DNA from: Marinomonas sp. KMM3893
Lineage (GTDB): Bacteria > Pseudomonadota > Gammaproteobacteria > Pseudomonadales > Marinomonadaceae
Length of the DNA: 64,000 bases
Assembly (NCBI RefSeq): GCF_004352855.1
Contig: NZ_SJSC01000007.1
Span: 124,001-188,000, forward strand
Reading direction: 5' to 3'
The translations under genes were made by a program, and so were the position numbers. This document shows, piece after piece, positions 46,842 through 55,114 of the stretch; within the stretch, counting starts at the first letter, position 1; every line of letters begins with the position of its first letter. Under the pieces are notes generated by a model. That model did not search any database. It saw only the letters and a list, made by a program, of their open reading frames with translations, and was not told the origin of the DNA.

Positions 46842-47467
46842 TCTTTTATTGGGTAACTAGCGATGCGTGCCATTGGAATCATCCCTCGTCCAACGGTCAT
46901 AGTGGCTTGCTCTGCATGCTGACGTAAATAATTTTGCAGACGTAAACTGTCTACATCCATCGGTTGTTTTTTCAACTCAGCCAAGGAAGTAACGGGTATC
47001 GCCAAAGAGTGTGTGGTGTCTTGCACGGCCACAGCAGGCGCCGTTTTTGATGCTGGGTTTAACATCAAATTACCACCCACAATGATGACAAAGGCCACAC
47101 TGGCAGCGACCGCAAATCCACTCCAAAAATAACGCTTCTGGGGCATTATTTCGGACACCACATCAGGCGTTAAGGACGTCAACAAAGGCGCCAAAGAAAC
47201 CACTTGTGTAGACGGTTTCTGGCGCTCTTCTCGCTCAATCTGCGCACTGACACGAGCCGCCAAATTAAAACTCGCATCAATATTCACATCAACATCAGAC
47301 TCTTTGCGTAATGTGTGTTGAATAAGATGGAACGCGGTCATTTTTTCATTTAAATCGGTCGAGCTCTGCGCCATTAAATCATGAAGATCTTGTTGATTCG
47401 CTTCATCATCAAACATCGCAGACAAGCTTTCTAATACAGCTTGTTGGCTATCATCAGACGTTGTCAT
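46838..47467 (-). CDS. rseA: Anti-sigma-E factor RseA/MucA
   Basis: This 209-residue single-pass inner-membrane anti-sigma factor has an N-terminal cytoplasmic domain that binds RpoE (VLESLSAMFDDEANQQDLHDLMAQ, then a helical AFHLIQHTLRKE). A transmembrane helix follows near residues 105-125 (FWSGFAVAASVAFVIIVGGNLML), then a periplasmic tail ending PMARIASYPIKE. Regulated cleavage by DegS-type and RseP proteases would release RpoE. It overlaps rpoE and rseB by four bases. It looks full length, with no mucoid-type truncation. Confidence 0.92.
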   Translation of the reverse strand: MTTSDDSQQAVLESLSAMFDDEANQQDLHDLMAQSSTDLNEKMTAFHLIQHTLRKESDVDVNIDASFNLAARVSAQIEREERQKPSTQVVSLAPLLTSLTPDVVSEIMPQKRYFWSGFAVAASVAFVIIVGGNLMLNPASKTAPAVAVQDTTHSLAIPVTSLAELKKQPMDVDSLRLQNYLRQHAEQATMTVGRGMIPMARIASYPIKE

Positions 47468-48057
47468 AAATCATCTCCTCCATCCATAAATGGACGTATT
47501 TGTTTTTCCACGGCTTCTCGTGCGCGGAAAATTCTTGATCGAACCGTCCCAACCGGACAATCCATTATCTGTGCAATATCTTCATAACTTAAACCATCAA
47601 ACTCTCTCAAGCTCAACGCTCCCCGAAGCTCTTCTGGAAGGTTGCGAATCGCCTCATGTATCGCACTTTCTAAACGGTTTCTATTTAAGATTGCGTCCGG
47701 TGTACTTGAATCTAACAGGGCATCATAGGCACTAAATGCTTCGTCGTTATCAAGTTCGACATCGGAACCAGGTGGACGGCGGGAACGACTCACTAGATAG
47801 TTTTTTGCCGTATTCACCGCTATACGATAAAGCCAGGTGTAAAATGCGCTCTCTCCTCGAAAGGAGTCAATTGCACGGTAGGCCTTTATAAAACTTTCCT
47901 GAGCGACATCAAGCACTTCGTGTTTGTCTTGAACATATCGGCCAATCAGCCCTATCACCTTGTATTGATATTTTAGAACCAAAAGATCAAAAGCCTTGCT
48001 ATCACCTTGCTGGACTTTTTGAACTAACGCCTGATCTGAAGACGTTTCGTGCTGCAT
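47464..48057 (-). CDS. rpoE: RNA polymerase sigma factor RpoE/AlgU
   Basis: This 197-residue ECF sigma factor for envelope stress has region 2 (FDLLVLKYQYKVIGLIGRYV, DVAQESFIKAYRAIDSFRGESAFYTWLYRIAVNTAKNYL) and region 4 (LPEELRGALSLREFDGLSYEDIAQIMDCPVGTVRSRIFRAREAV), both intact and close to E. coli RpoE. The ATG at 48057 has AGAGG five bases upstream; a GTG at 48063 overlaps that ribosome site and is rejected. It leads the rseA-rseB-rseC-mucD operon, with ATGA overlaps up to rseC, and is divergent from nadB. Confidence 0.97.
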   Translation of the reverse strand: MQHETSSDQALVQKVQQGDSKAFDLLVLKYQYKVIGLIGRYVQDKHEVLDVAQESFIKAYRAIDSFRGESAFYTWLYRIAVNTAKNYLVSRSRRPPGSDVELDNDEAFSAYDALLDSSTPDAILNRNRLESAIHEAIRNLPEELRGALSLREFDGLSYEDIAQIMDCPVGTVRSRIFRAREAVEKQIRPFMDGGDDL

Positions 48058-48108
48058 AGGCACCTCTTATTAAACCTCATTAGCGCGCCAGTGCTGCTCA
48101 TTTAAAGA

Positions 48109-48135
48109 GAAGACAACAAGACACATAGCGAGTTC
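48109..48135 (-). promoter_or_regulatory. Candidate sigma-E autoregulatory promoter of rpoE
   Basis: On the minus strand GGGAACTC (48137-48130) provides a GAACTT-like -35. After a 16-bp spacer comes TCTTC (48113-48109), a weak match to the TCTGA -10. It lies about 50 bp before the rpoE start. Confidence 0.45.
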
Positions 48136-48253
48136 CCATATAATCTATAGAGACTTTATATTTGCACAGAGTACATATTGTGGAGAAATAAAATACACCT
48201 TCAGAAATTGTTCACTATTTCGTAACAACAATAGTAACATTAATACTTTAGAC

Positions 48254-49867
48254 ATGAATCAGATCAATATTATGAGCCGACACTTTAAACACGATATCGT
48301 CATCATAGGCGCTGGCGCGGCTGGCCTGACTTTGGCATTAGAACTGGCTAACACTCACAGCGTCGCCATTTTAACCAAAGCCGATATTCGCGAAGGCTCT
48401 ACACTTTATGCACAAGGTGGTGTAGCAGCTGTTTTATCGGATGAAGACACTATCGAGTCCCACATTAACGACACCATAGACGCAGGTGTTGAGCTGGGCG
48501 ATACCGATGCCATCCGTTTTACCGTAGAGCACTCTAAAGAGAGCATTAATTGGCTCATTGACCAAGGTGTGCCTTTTACTCGTTACGGCGAAAGTGAAAA
48601 CTACCACTTAACCAAAGAAGGTGGTCACAGCCATCGGCGCATTATTCATAGTGCCGATGCGACCGGCTTGGCCATCTCCAAGACCTTGATTAAAAATGCA
48701 GCCAACCACCCAAACATCTCATTTTTCCCTGATCGAGTCGCCATTGATTTAGTCACCACGCAAAAGTTGGGCTTAGCAGGCGAGAATAAGGTGGTCGGGG
48801 TTTATGCACTCAATTTAGACGATGACGTGATTGAAGTATTCCACGGCCAATCCGTCTCCCTAGCCTGTGGCGGCAGTAGCAAAGTCTACTTATACACCAG
48901 TAACCCAGACACGGCCTCCGGTGACGGCATTGCCATGGCGTGGCGTGCAGGTTGTCGAGTTGGCAATATGGAGTTCAACCAATTCCATCCGACTTGTCTT
49001 TATGACGCCAAAGCCAAAACCTTTCTGATTTCAGAGGCGGTACGAGGTGAAGGCGGTAAACTGCGCCTGCCTGATGGTTCGCGTTTTATGCCTCAATTCG
49101 ATGAGCGAGCGGAATTGGCGCCTCGAGATATTGTCGCACGTGCGATTGACCATGAAATGAAACGCTTGGGGATAAACCACGTACTGTTAGATATCTCACA
49201 TAAAGACGAAGGCTTTATCAAAGAGCATTTTCCAACCATTTATAAACGCTGCTTAGAATACGGCCATGACATGACGAAAAGCCCTATTCCTGTGGTACCG
49301 GCGGCTCATTACACTTGTGGCGGCGTGGTCGTTGACCAGCATGGCTCGACCGATATTCGCAACCTTTATGCCATTGGTGAAACCGCTTACACCGGCCTGC
49401 ATGGCGCAAACCGTTTGGCTAGCAATTCATTGTTAGAATGCATTGTATTCGCGCGATCCGCGGCGCAGCACATCATCAACAGCAAAACACAGAACGACGA
49501 CATCGTCATTCCAGATTGGGATGAAACCAAGGTAACAGACTCAGACGAAGACGTTGTGATCACCCACAACTGGCAAGAGTTACGACGCTTTATGTGGGAT
49601 TACGTCGGCATTGTCAGAACCGACAAGCGCTTATTGCGTGCGAAGCACAGAGTGGATTTATTACGCTCTGAAATTCAAGAATTTTATACCAACTATAAAG
49701 TGTCTAGCGATTTGCTGGAGCTACGGAATCTGGCCGTGGTGGCGGACTTAATTATTCGCTCAGCCATGTCTCGAAAAGAAAGTCGAGGTTTGCATTTCAC
49801 CTTAGACTATCCCGATAAGTTAGCCAACAGCAAACCGACAATACTCAGCCCAGAGACAACAGACTGA
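48254..49867 (+). CDS. nadB: L-aspartate oxidase
   Basis: This 537-residue flavoenzyme oxidises aspartate to iminoaspartate, the first step of NAD synthesis. The FAD dinucleotide motif is [17 protein letters not shown], followed by [15 protein letters not shown]. Active-site elements include [24 protein letters not shown] and [16 protein letters not shown], and [12 protein letters not shown] is near the FAD site. The C-terminal helical domain is intact. The start may be 48254 or the ATG at 48272 (MSRHFKHD); neither has a clear ribosome site. It is divergent from rpoE, as in many gammaproteobacteria. Confidence 0.96.
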   Translation: MNQINIMSRHFKHDIVIIGAGAAGLTLALELANTHSVAILTKADIREGSTLYAQGGVAAVLSDEDTIESHINDTIDAGVELGDTDAIRFTVEHSKESINWLIDQGVPFTRYGESENYHLTKEGGHSHRRIIHSADATGLAISKTLIKNAANHPNISFFPDRVAIDLVTTQKLGLAGENKVVGVYALNLDDDVIEVFHGQSVSLACGGSSKVYLYTSNPDTASGDGIAMAWRAGCRVGNMEFNQFHPTCLYDAKAKTFLISEAVRGEGGKLRLPDGSRFMPQFDERAELAPRDIVARAIDHEMKRLGINHVLLDISHKDEGFIKEHFPTIYKRCLEYGHDMTKSPIPVVPAAHYTCGGVVVDQHGSTDIRNLYAIGETAYTGLHGANRLASNSLLECIVFARSAAQHIINSKTQNDDIVIPDWDETKVTDSDEDVVITHNWQELRRFMWDYVGIVRTDKRLLRAKHRVDLLRSEIQEFYTNYKVSSDLLELRNLAVVADLIIRSAMSRKESRGLHFTLDYPDKLANSKPTILSPETTD

Positions 49868-50311
49868 TCAATGTTTTGATGTTACCTCGCTGCGCTTCAA
49901 CATTTTTTGTTGCGCAGCAAAGGAACGCAACACTCGATAATCATGATAGGACAAACTGTCTCGATAAATGACCTGATATGAAGGCCAAATACGACCTAGC
50001 CAGCCTCCTTCTCGCATCACTTTAGCAATAATCTGTACACCATTGACTCGCACAAAGTCCATCGCGTAAACCTTGCTTCCTTGCTGCCAAAAAGCCCCAT
50101 TTTCATCAATAGTAATAAAAGAAGGGCCCACTCTAACTCGTCGCATTAAACGATAAAAAAGTATCATCAAGACACTTAAGAGCAACATAGCCCAAGTAGT
50201 GGATGGTAACCAAAATAGACGCAATAGAAGTGCACAACACCCTGCAAAAAGAAGCCAGAGCGTCATGCCAATAACAGAAGGCTTAAGCGCGGTAGTTTTC
50301 AGGCTGAACAC
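49868..50311 (-). CDS. ygfX: YgfX-like membrane protein (SdhE partner)
   Basis: This 147-residue protein has two close transmembrane helices near residues 13-50 (GMTLWLLFAGCCALLLRLF and TWAMLLLSVLMILFYRLM). A soluble beta-rich domain follows (VGPSFITIDENGAFWQQGSKVYAMDFVRVNGVQIIAKV), with a final DYRVLRSFAAQQ. This is the YgfX/CptA layout. E. coli YgfX has been described as a toxin affecting FtsZ/MreB and as a partner of SdhE. It starts with GTG at 50311, inside the last 29 bases of sdhE. ATG 50266 would remove part of helix one. Confidence 0.75.
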   Translation of the reverse strand: MFSLKTTALKPSVIGMTLWLLFAGCCALLLRLFWLPSTTWAMLLLSVLMILFYRLMRRVRVGPSFITIDENGAFWQQGSKVYAMDFVRVNGVQIIAKVMREGGWLGRIWPSYQVIYRDSLSYHDYRVLRSFAAQQKMLKRSEVTSKH

Positions 50312-50558
50312 GAGTCAGGATAATCTCAACAATACGAGCAAAATCTGGGTCTTCAGGCACTTCTCTTTGCATAAACCACTCGAACAACTCTTGATCTTCA
50401 CAGGCTAACAAGGTGCTAAAGCGCTGCTGATCTTCTTCAGCTAATGTTAGATACACCTCTTCTAAAAATGGCTCAAGGAGCACATCTAATTCCAGCATGC
50501 CTCGGCGGCATTGCATTTTAAGGCGCCGAAAGGCAATGGAATCCGCAGTATCACTCAT
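50283..50558 (-). CDS. sdhE: FAD assembly factor SdhE
   Basis: This 91-residue soluble protein promotes covalent flavinylation of succinate dehydrogenase. The defining RGMLELDVLLEPFLEEVY (usual RGMxELD motif) and the LACEDQELFEWFMQRE segment are clear. The ATG at 50558 follows AGAGGG at seven bases, so the upstream start at 50588 is rejected. It is paired with ygfX, overlapping by 29 bases. Confidence 0.93.
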   Translation of the reverse strand: MSDTADSIAFRRLKMQCRRGMLELDVLLEPFLEEVYLTLAEEDQQRFSTLLACEDQELFEWFMQREVPEDPDFARIVEIILTRVQPENYRA

Positions 50559-50873
50559 GAAATTACCCTCTATGTAGAATGCGCTCATTATATCGATTTG
50601 CTGCGAAACGGAAAACGTCTTCGTAAGATTCTATGACAATAATCACTAAGTCACTGAAATGTCAGAGTTATGCAAAGAATAAACACGCTTAATACGTATT
50701 TTTTTGACACTTTATCCTTCATATATAGAAAAAAGAAACAAAATAGTACATGTATTGGCGATTTGCGTACTAGAGAGTCAATTCATATCTGCCTATATTA
50801 ATGATTACTTGATAAAAAATTATCAAGACTAGGTACGACTATAAAAACAAAAGCCCCAAATAGGGAGAACCTA
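50559..50873 (+). promoter_or_regulatory. mtl operon leader with a perfect inverted repeat
   Basis: This is 315 bp without a gene, AT-rich. It holds CTTGATAA-AAAA-TTATCAAG at 50808-50827, 47 bp before the mtlE start, which may be an operator or a leader hairpin. The ribosome site TAGGGAGAA precedes the mtlE ATG. No convincing -35/-10 pair was settled on. Confidence 0.45.
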
Positions 50874-52193
50874 ATGAAAAGCCTTTCTAAAAACACGGTT
50901 GCTTGTGCAATATCTTTAGCAACTGCGATCACCACTGCTAACGCTTTCGCTGACACTCAAATCACTGTTGCTACCGTGAATAACGGTCACATGATTGAGA
51001 TGCAAAAACTTACCCCTGATTTTGAAAAAGCTAACCCTGGTATCAAGGTTAAATGGGTAACACTAGAAGAAAGCGTACTACGTCAAAACGTCACCCAAGA
51101 TATTGCCAACAAAAGTGGCCTATATGATGTGATGACCATTGGTATGTACGAAGCACCTATTTGGGGTCAACGTGGTTGGTTACAGCCAATTGACGCAAGT
51201 GGCGATTACGATGAAAAAGACATCCTTCCTTCTATCCGCAGCGGCCTTTCTTACGATGGCACACTGTATGGTGCACCATTCTACGGCGAAAGCTCGATGA
51301 TTATGTACCGTAAGGATTTGGTGAAAAACGCTGGCATGGAAATCCATGACCACGACAGCTGGGACCACATCCGCGATGTAGCAAAAGCAGTAAACGACCC
51401 AAGCAAAGGCATTTACGGCATTTGTTTACGAGGCAAAGCTGGCTGGGGTGATAACATGGCCTTGGTGACAACCATTGCCAACTCGTTCGGTGGACGCTGG
51501 TTTGATGAAAACTGGAAACCTGAAATCAATTCACCAGAGTGGAAAAAAGCGGTTAGCTTTTACGTTGACCTTCTTAGTAAATATGGCCCACCTGGTTCAA
51601 GTTCAAACAGCTTCAATGAAAACCTAGCGTTATTCAATGAAGGCAAATGTGGTATGTGGATCGATGCGACCATTGCCGCTTCATTTGTGACCGACCCAAA
51701 ACAAAGTAAAGTGGCTGACCAAGTGGCTTTCGCCCAAGCGCCACAAGAAGTTACTCAAAAAGGCTCTAACTGGTTATGGGCTTGGGCTTTGGCCGTTCCT
51801 GTTGCCACCAAACATGAAGCCGCTGCACAGAAATTCATTCGTTGGGCTACCTCAAAAGACTACGTAAAACTGGTCGCTAAAGACGCGGGGTGGGCTTCTG
51901 TTCCAACCGGCACACGAGAAAGTACTTATCAAAACCCAGCCTTCCAAAAAGCCGCTGTTTTTGCGAACGCAGAACTCGCTGCGATCAAGTCAGCAGACCC
52001 TAAAGACAGCACACTAAAACCTTCCCCATATGTGGGTGTACAGTTTGCCTCAATTCCTGAGTTCCAAGCCATTGGTACGACGACAGGGCAAATGATTTCC
52101 GGTGCACTTGCTGGAGCGATGACCGTTGAGCAAGCATTAGATAATGCTCAAAAAGCGGCAGAGCGTCAGATGCGTCAAGCTGGTTATTACTAG
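50874..52193 (+). CDS. mtlE: Polyol ABC transporter substrate-binding protein
   Basis: This 439-residue periplasmic protein has a signal peptide (KNTVACAISLATAITTANAFA). The mature N-terminus ITVATVNNGHMIEMQKLTPDFEKANPGIKVKWVTLEESVLRQNVTQDIA is typical of the SmoE/MtlE mannitol-sorbitol group of family 1 binding proteins. It continues with YDVMTIGMYEAPIWGQRGWLQPI and FNEGKCGMWIDATIAASFV. It is the first gene of a five-gene operon ending in a mannitol dehydrogenase. Mannitol, sorbitol or arabitol are the likely ligands; the exact one cannot be read. Confidence 0.88.
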   Translation: MKSLSKNTVACAISLATAITTANAFADTQITVATVNNGHMIEMQKLTPDFEKANPGIKVKWVTLEESVLRQNVTQDIANKSGLYDVMTIGMYEAPIWGQRGWLQPIDASGDYDEKDILPSIRSGLSYDGTLYGAPFYGESSMIMYRKDLVKNAGMEIHDHDSWDHIRDVAKAVNDPSKGIYGICLRGKAGWGDNMALVTTIANSFGGRWFDENWKPEINSPEWKKAVSFYVDLLSKYGPPGSSSNSFNENLALFNEGKCGMWIDATIAASFVTDPKQSKVADQVAFAQAPQEVTQKGSNWLWAWALAVPVATKHEAAAQKFIRWATSKDYVKLVAKDAGWASVPTGTRESTYQNPAFQKAAVFANAELAAIKSADPKDSTLKPSPYVGVQFASIPEFQAIGTTTGQMISGALAGAMTVEQALDNAQKAAERQMRQAGYY

Positions 52194-52204
52194 CCTTTGA
52201 CAAT

Positions 52205-52236
52205 AATAAGGCAGCGGGAAAACCCGCTGCCTTATT
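52205..52236 (+). promoter_or_regulatory. mtlE-mtlF intercistronic stem-loop
   Basis: AATAAGGCAGCGGG (52205-52218) and CCCGCTGCCTTATT (52223-52236) form a perfect 14-bp stem with an AAAA loop and no T tract. It lies 11 bp after the binding-protein stop. It is probably a 3' mRNA stabiliser or partial terminator that raises binding protein over permease. Confidence 0.7.
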
Positions 52237-52291
52237 GATCTATTGGATCTGTCGCACGACGCCCTATTCATTATAATAAGAGACACATACC

Positions 52292-53152
52292 ATGAAGCGC
52301 TCAATCACTCGCTTATTAATGGCGCCATCCGTCATCATGCTTTTAGTGTGGATGATCGTGCCGTTATCGATGACCATCTATTTCTCAACGATTCGTTATA
52401 ACCTCTTGTACCCAGGTCAAAACAATTTTGTTGGCCTAATGAACTATGAGTTTTTCATTACGGATCCAGGATTTATCACGGCGGTTGCGAATACCCTAAT
52501 ACTATTAATATCCGCTTTGTCTATTACCGTCGTACTTGGCGTCATGTTATCGGCCTTAATCGACAAACCTTTTTTTGGGCGCAGCATTGTTCGCGTGCTA
52601 CTTATCTCGCCATTTTTCATCATGCCAACGGTCAATGCCTTGATTTGGAAAAACATGATGATGAATCCGGTATACGGTATTTTTGCTTGGATTTCTCAAT
52701 CTCTCGGTCTTCAACCAATTGATTGGCTGGGCACCTACCCGCTTATGTCCGTGATCATCATGGTCAGTTGGCAGTGGCTACCCTTTGCTATCTTGGTTTT
52801 TGTGACCGCATTACAGTCTCAAGATACCGAACAAAAAGAAGCCGCTCAAATGGATGGCGCAACAGGCTGGCATATTTTTCGCTACCTAACCATTCCTCAC
52901 CTAGCACGTCCGATTGCCGTGGTAGTGATGATAGAAACCATTTTCTTATTGGCTGTATTTGCTGAGATCTTTGTCACGACTGGCGGTGGCCCTGGTTATG
53001 CCAGCACCAACTTGGCTTACTTAATCTACAACCAAGCACTTCTTCAATACGATGTAGGCGTGGCTTCTGCGGGTGGTTTATTCGCGGTATTACTTGCCAA
53101 TATCGTTGCATTCTTCCTAATTCGTGCCGTCGGCAAAAACCTAACGGTGTGA
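52292..53152 (+). CDS. mtlF: Polyol ABC transporter permease, MalF type
   Basis: This 286-residue inner-membrane permease has six helices. Key segments are MIVPLSMTIYFSTIRYNLLYPGQNNFVGLMNYE, FIMPTVNALIWKNMMMNPVYG, and the EAA loop EQKEAAQMDGATGWHIFRYLTIPHL. The TTGGGPGYASTNLAYLIYNQA ending is characteristic of polyol permeases. It has RBS-like AGAGACAC upstream and is followed nine bases later by its partner. Confidence 0.9.
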   Translation: MKRSITRLLMAPSVIMLLVWMIVPLSMTIYFSTIRYNLLYPGQNNFVGLMNYEFFITDPGFITAVANTLILLISALSITVVLGVMLSALIDKPFFGRSIVRVLLISPFFIMPTVNALIWKNMMMNPVYGIFAWISQSLGLQPIDWLGTYPLMSVIIMVSWQWLPFAILVFVTALQSQDTEQKEAAQMDGATGWHIFRYLTIPHLARPIAVVVMIETIFLLAVFAEIFVTTGGGPGYASTNLAYLIYNQALLQYDVGVASAGGLFAVLLANIVAFFLIRAVGKNLTV

Positions 53153-53161
53153 GGTAACAAG

Positions 53162-53992
53162 ATGACTCTTAATCAGCAACGCAAACTTAAAACACTTATA
53201 ACCGGCTTATTTGCTTGGTTTATCGCACTTTTGCTGTTCTTTCCTATTTTTTGGATGTTTTTGACCTCCTTTAAAACAGAATTACAGGCAATTTCGGTGC
53301 CTCCTTCTCTTTTCTTTGAGCCAACGTTAGACAACTTTAAAGTCGTGCAAGAGCGAAGTGATTACTTGCTCCATGCCATGAACTCAGTGGTGACGTCATT
53401 TGGTTCAACCATCATAGCTTTGATCATTGCGGTACCTGCTGCGTACTCAATGGCCTTTTTCCCAAGCAAGCGCACTAAAGACATCTTGTTATGGATGTTG
53501 TCGACAAAAATGCTGCCTGCGGTTGGCGTATTGGTTCCTATTTATATCCTGTTCCGCAACAACGGTCTGTTAGACAGCCGCTTAGGTTTGATCATTATCT
53601 TCACGCTGATGAACCTACCTATCATTATTTGGATGCTGTTTTCGTACTTTAAAGATCTACCAAAAGAGATCCTTGAAGCGGCTCGCATGGATGGCGCCAG
53701 CCCATGGGGAGAAGTGGTTAAAGTTGTGCTTCCTTTGTCTGTCGGCGGTATCGCCTCAACAGCACTGCTGTCTATCATCTTATGTTGGAATGAAGCCTTC
53801 TGGTCGCTCAACTTAACCGCCTCTAACGCAGCACCACTCACCGCTATGATTGCCTCTTATTCAAGCCCTGAAGGTTTGTTTTGGGCCAAGCTGTCTGCTG
53901 CTTCTACTCTGGCATGTGCGCCCATCGTCATATTTGGTTGGTTCTGCCAAAAACAACTTGTCCAAGGCCTTACATTTGGTGCCGTAAAATAA
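53162..53992 (+). CDS. mtlG: Polyol ABC transporter permease, MalG type
   Basis: This 276-residue second permease has LFFPIFWMFLTSFKTELQAISVPPSLFFEPTLDNFKVV near its start and the EAA loop LPKEILEAARMDGASPWGEVVKVVLPLS. CWNEAFWSLNLTASNAAPLTAMIASYSSPEGLFWAKLSAAS near the end is typical of the mannitol/sorbitol group. Six transmembrane helices are predicted. It has a strong GAGGTAAC ribosome site, and its stop is 18 bases before the ATPase start. Confidence 0.9.
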   Translation: MTLNQQRKLKTLITGLFAWFIALLLFFPIFWMFLTSFKTELQAISVPPSLFFEPTLDNFKVVQERSDYLLHAMNSVVTSFGSTIIALIIAVPAAYSMAFFPSKRTKDILLWMLSTKMLPAVGVLVPIYILFRNNGLLDSRLGLIIIFTLMNLPIIIWMLFSYFKDLPKEILEAARMDGASPWGEVVKVVLPLSVGGIASTALLSIILCWNEAFWSLNLTASNAAPLTAMIASYSSPEGLFWAKLSAASTLACAPIVIFGWFCQKQLVQGLTFGAVK

Positions 53993-54010
53993 TTATTAGG
54001 AATTTTAGCC

Positions 54011-55114
54011 ATGAGTTATTTAGTTATTACAGAATTACAAAAACATTACGATAGCTACCATGCCTTGCGTGGCATCAACTTGAACATCACTGAAGGCGAA
54101 TTTATTGTCTTCGTTGGCCCCTCTGGTTGTGGTAAATCCACATTACTGCGTACCATTGCAGGCTTAGAGTCCAGCTCTGGCGGTACTATTGAGCTGGATG
54201 GCAAAGACATTACCGAAGTTGCCTCATCAAAACGTGATTTGGCCATGGTGTTTCAGTCTTATGCTTTGTATCCGCATATGACAGTCGCAGACAACCTTTC
54301 GTTTGCCTTGCGTCTAGCAAAAGTGCCAGACGCTGAAATTCAAGAAAAAGTTCGTTCTGTGTCTGCATCACTGCAACTAGACCCTCTATTGGATCGTAAA
54401 CCTAAAGAGCTGTCGGGGGGGCAACGTCAACGTGTTGCGATTGGTCGCGCCATTGTCCGCCAACCCAAAGTTTTCTTGTTCGATGAACCTTTGTCTAACT
54501 TAGACGCCGCTTTACGTGTACAAATGCGTCTAGAACTCGCTCGTTTGCATAAAAAACTTGGCACAACAATGGTTTATGTAACCCATGATCAGATTGAAGC
54601 CATGACCTTAGCCGATCGAGTGGTCATCCTAAACGCAGGACAAATCGAACAAGTGGGCACGCCTTTAGAGTTGTACCGTCAACCAAACAGTCGCTTTGTG
54701 GCTGAGTTTATCGGCACACCAAAAATGAACCTAATTCCTGTTGATACGTTTGCGGTTAAAGGCGATCAATTAACGCTAAACCTACTCGATAGCAGCGTAC
54801 TTTTCCCTGCGAATCGACTAAGCGGCCCTCTGCCTAAAGCTATGATTATGGGGATTCGCCCTGAACACTTATCTTTGGTTGATGACAATGGCGACTTCAC
54901 CGGTTGTGTCGAGTTGGTGGAACACCTAGGTTCTGAGGCTTACGCTCACATTCAATTAACCAACAGCCAAACTATTATCTTAAAAGCCTCTGCCCGTAGC
55001 ACGTTAAAAGATGGCGACTTGGTTCACATCAAGGTGGATTCCAGCGAAGTCATCTTATTTAACGAAAGCGATCGAGTTGTTTCTGTGATCGCTGAGGAGG
55101 CTAGCAATGACTAG
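54011..55114 (+). CDS. mtlK: Polyol ABC transporter ATPase
   Basis: This 367-residue MalK-type ATPase has Walker A GPSGCGKST, Q-loop MVFQSYALYPHM, signature LSGGQRQRVAIGRAI, Walker B KVFLFDEPLSNLDA and H-loop VYVTHDQIEAMTLADR. The C-terminal TOBE/OB region (about 240-360) has MGIRPEHLSL. It energises the mtlE-F-G importer. It overlaps the dehydrogenase gene by eight bases. Confidence 0.93.
   Translation: MSYLVITELQKHYDSYHALRGINLNITEGEFIVFVGPSGCGKSTLLRTIAGLESSSGGTIELDGKDITEVASSKRDLAMVFQSYALYPHMTVADNLSFALRLAKVPDAEIQEKVRSVSASLQLDPLLDRKPKELSGGQRQRVAIGRAIVRQPKVFLFDEPLSNLDAALRVQMRLELARLHKKLGTTMVYVTHDQIEAMTLADRVVILNAGQIEQVGTPLELYRQPNSRFVAEFIGTPKMNLIPVDTFAVKGDQLTLNLLDSSVLFPANRLSGPLPKAMIMGIRPEHLSLVDDNGDFTGCVELVEHLGSEAYAHIQLTNSQTIILKASARSTLKDGDLVHIKVDSSEVILFNESDRVVSVIAEEASND

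Noticed and set aside
49868-50558. SdhE-YgfX as a free-standing toxin-antitoxin module
   Set aside because: SdhE is a housekeeping flavinylation factor and the pair is core in gammaproteobacteria; the toxin-antitoxin reading is disputed.
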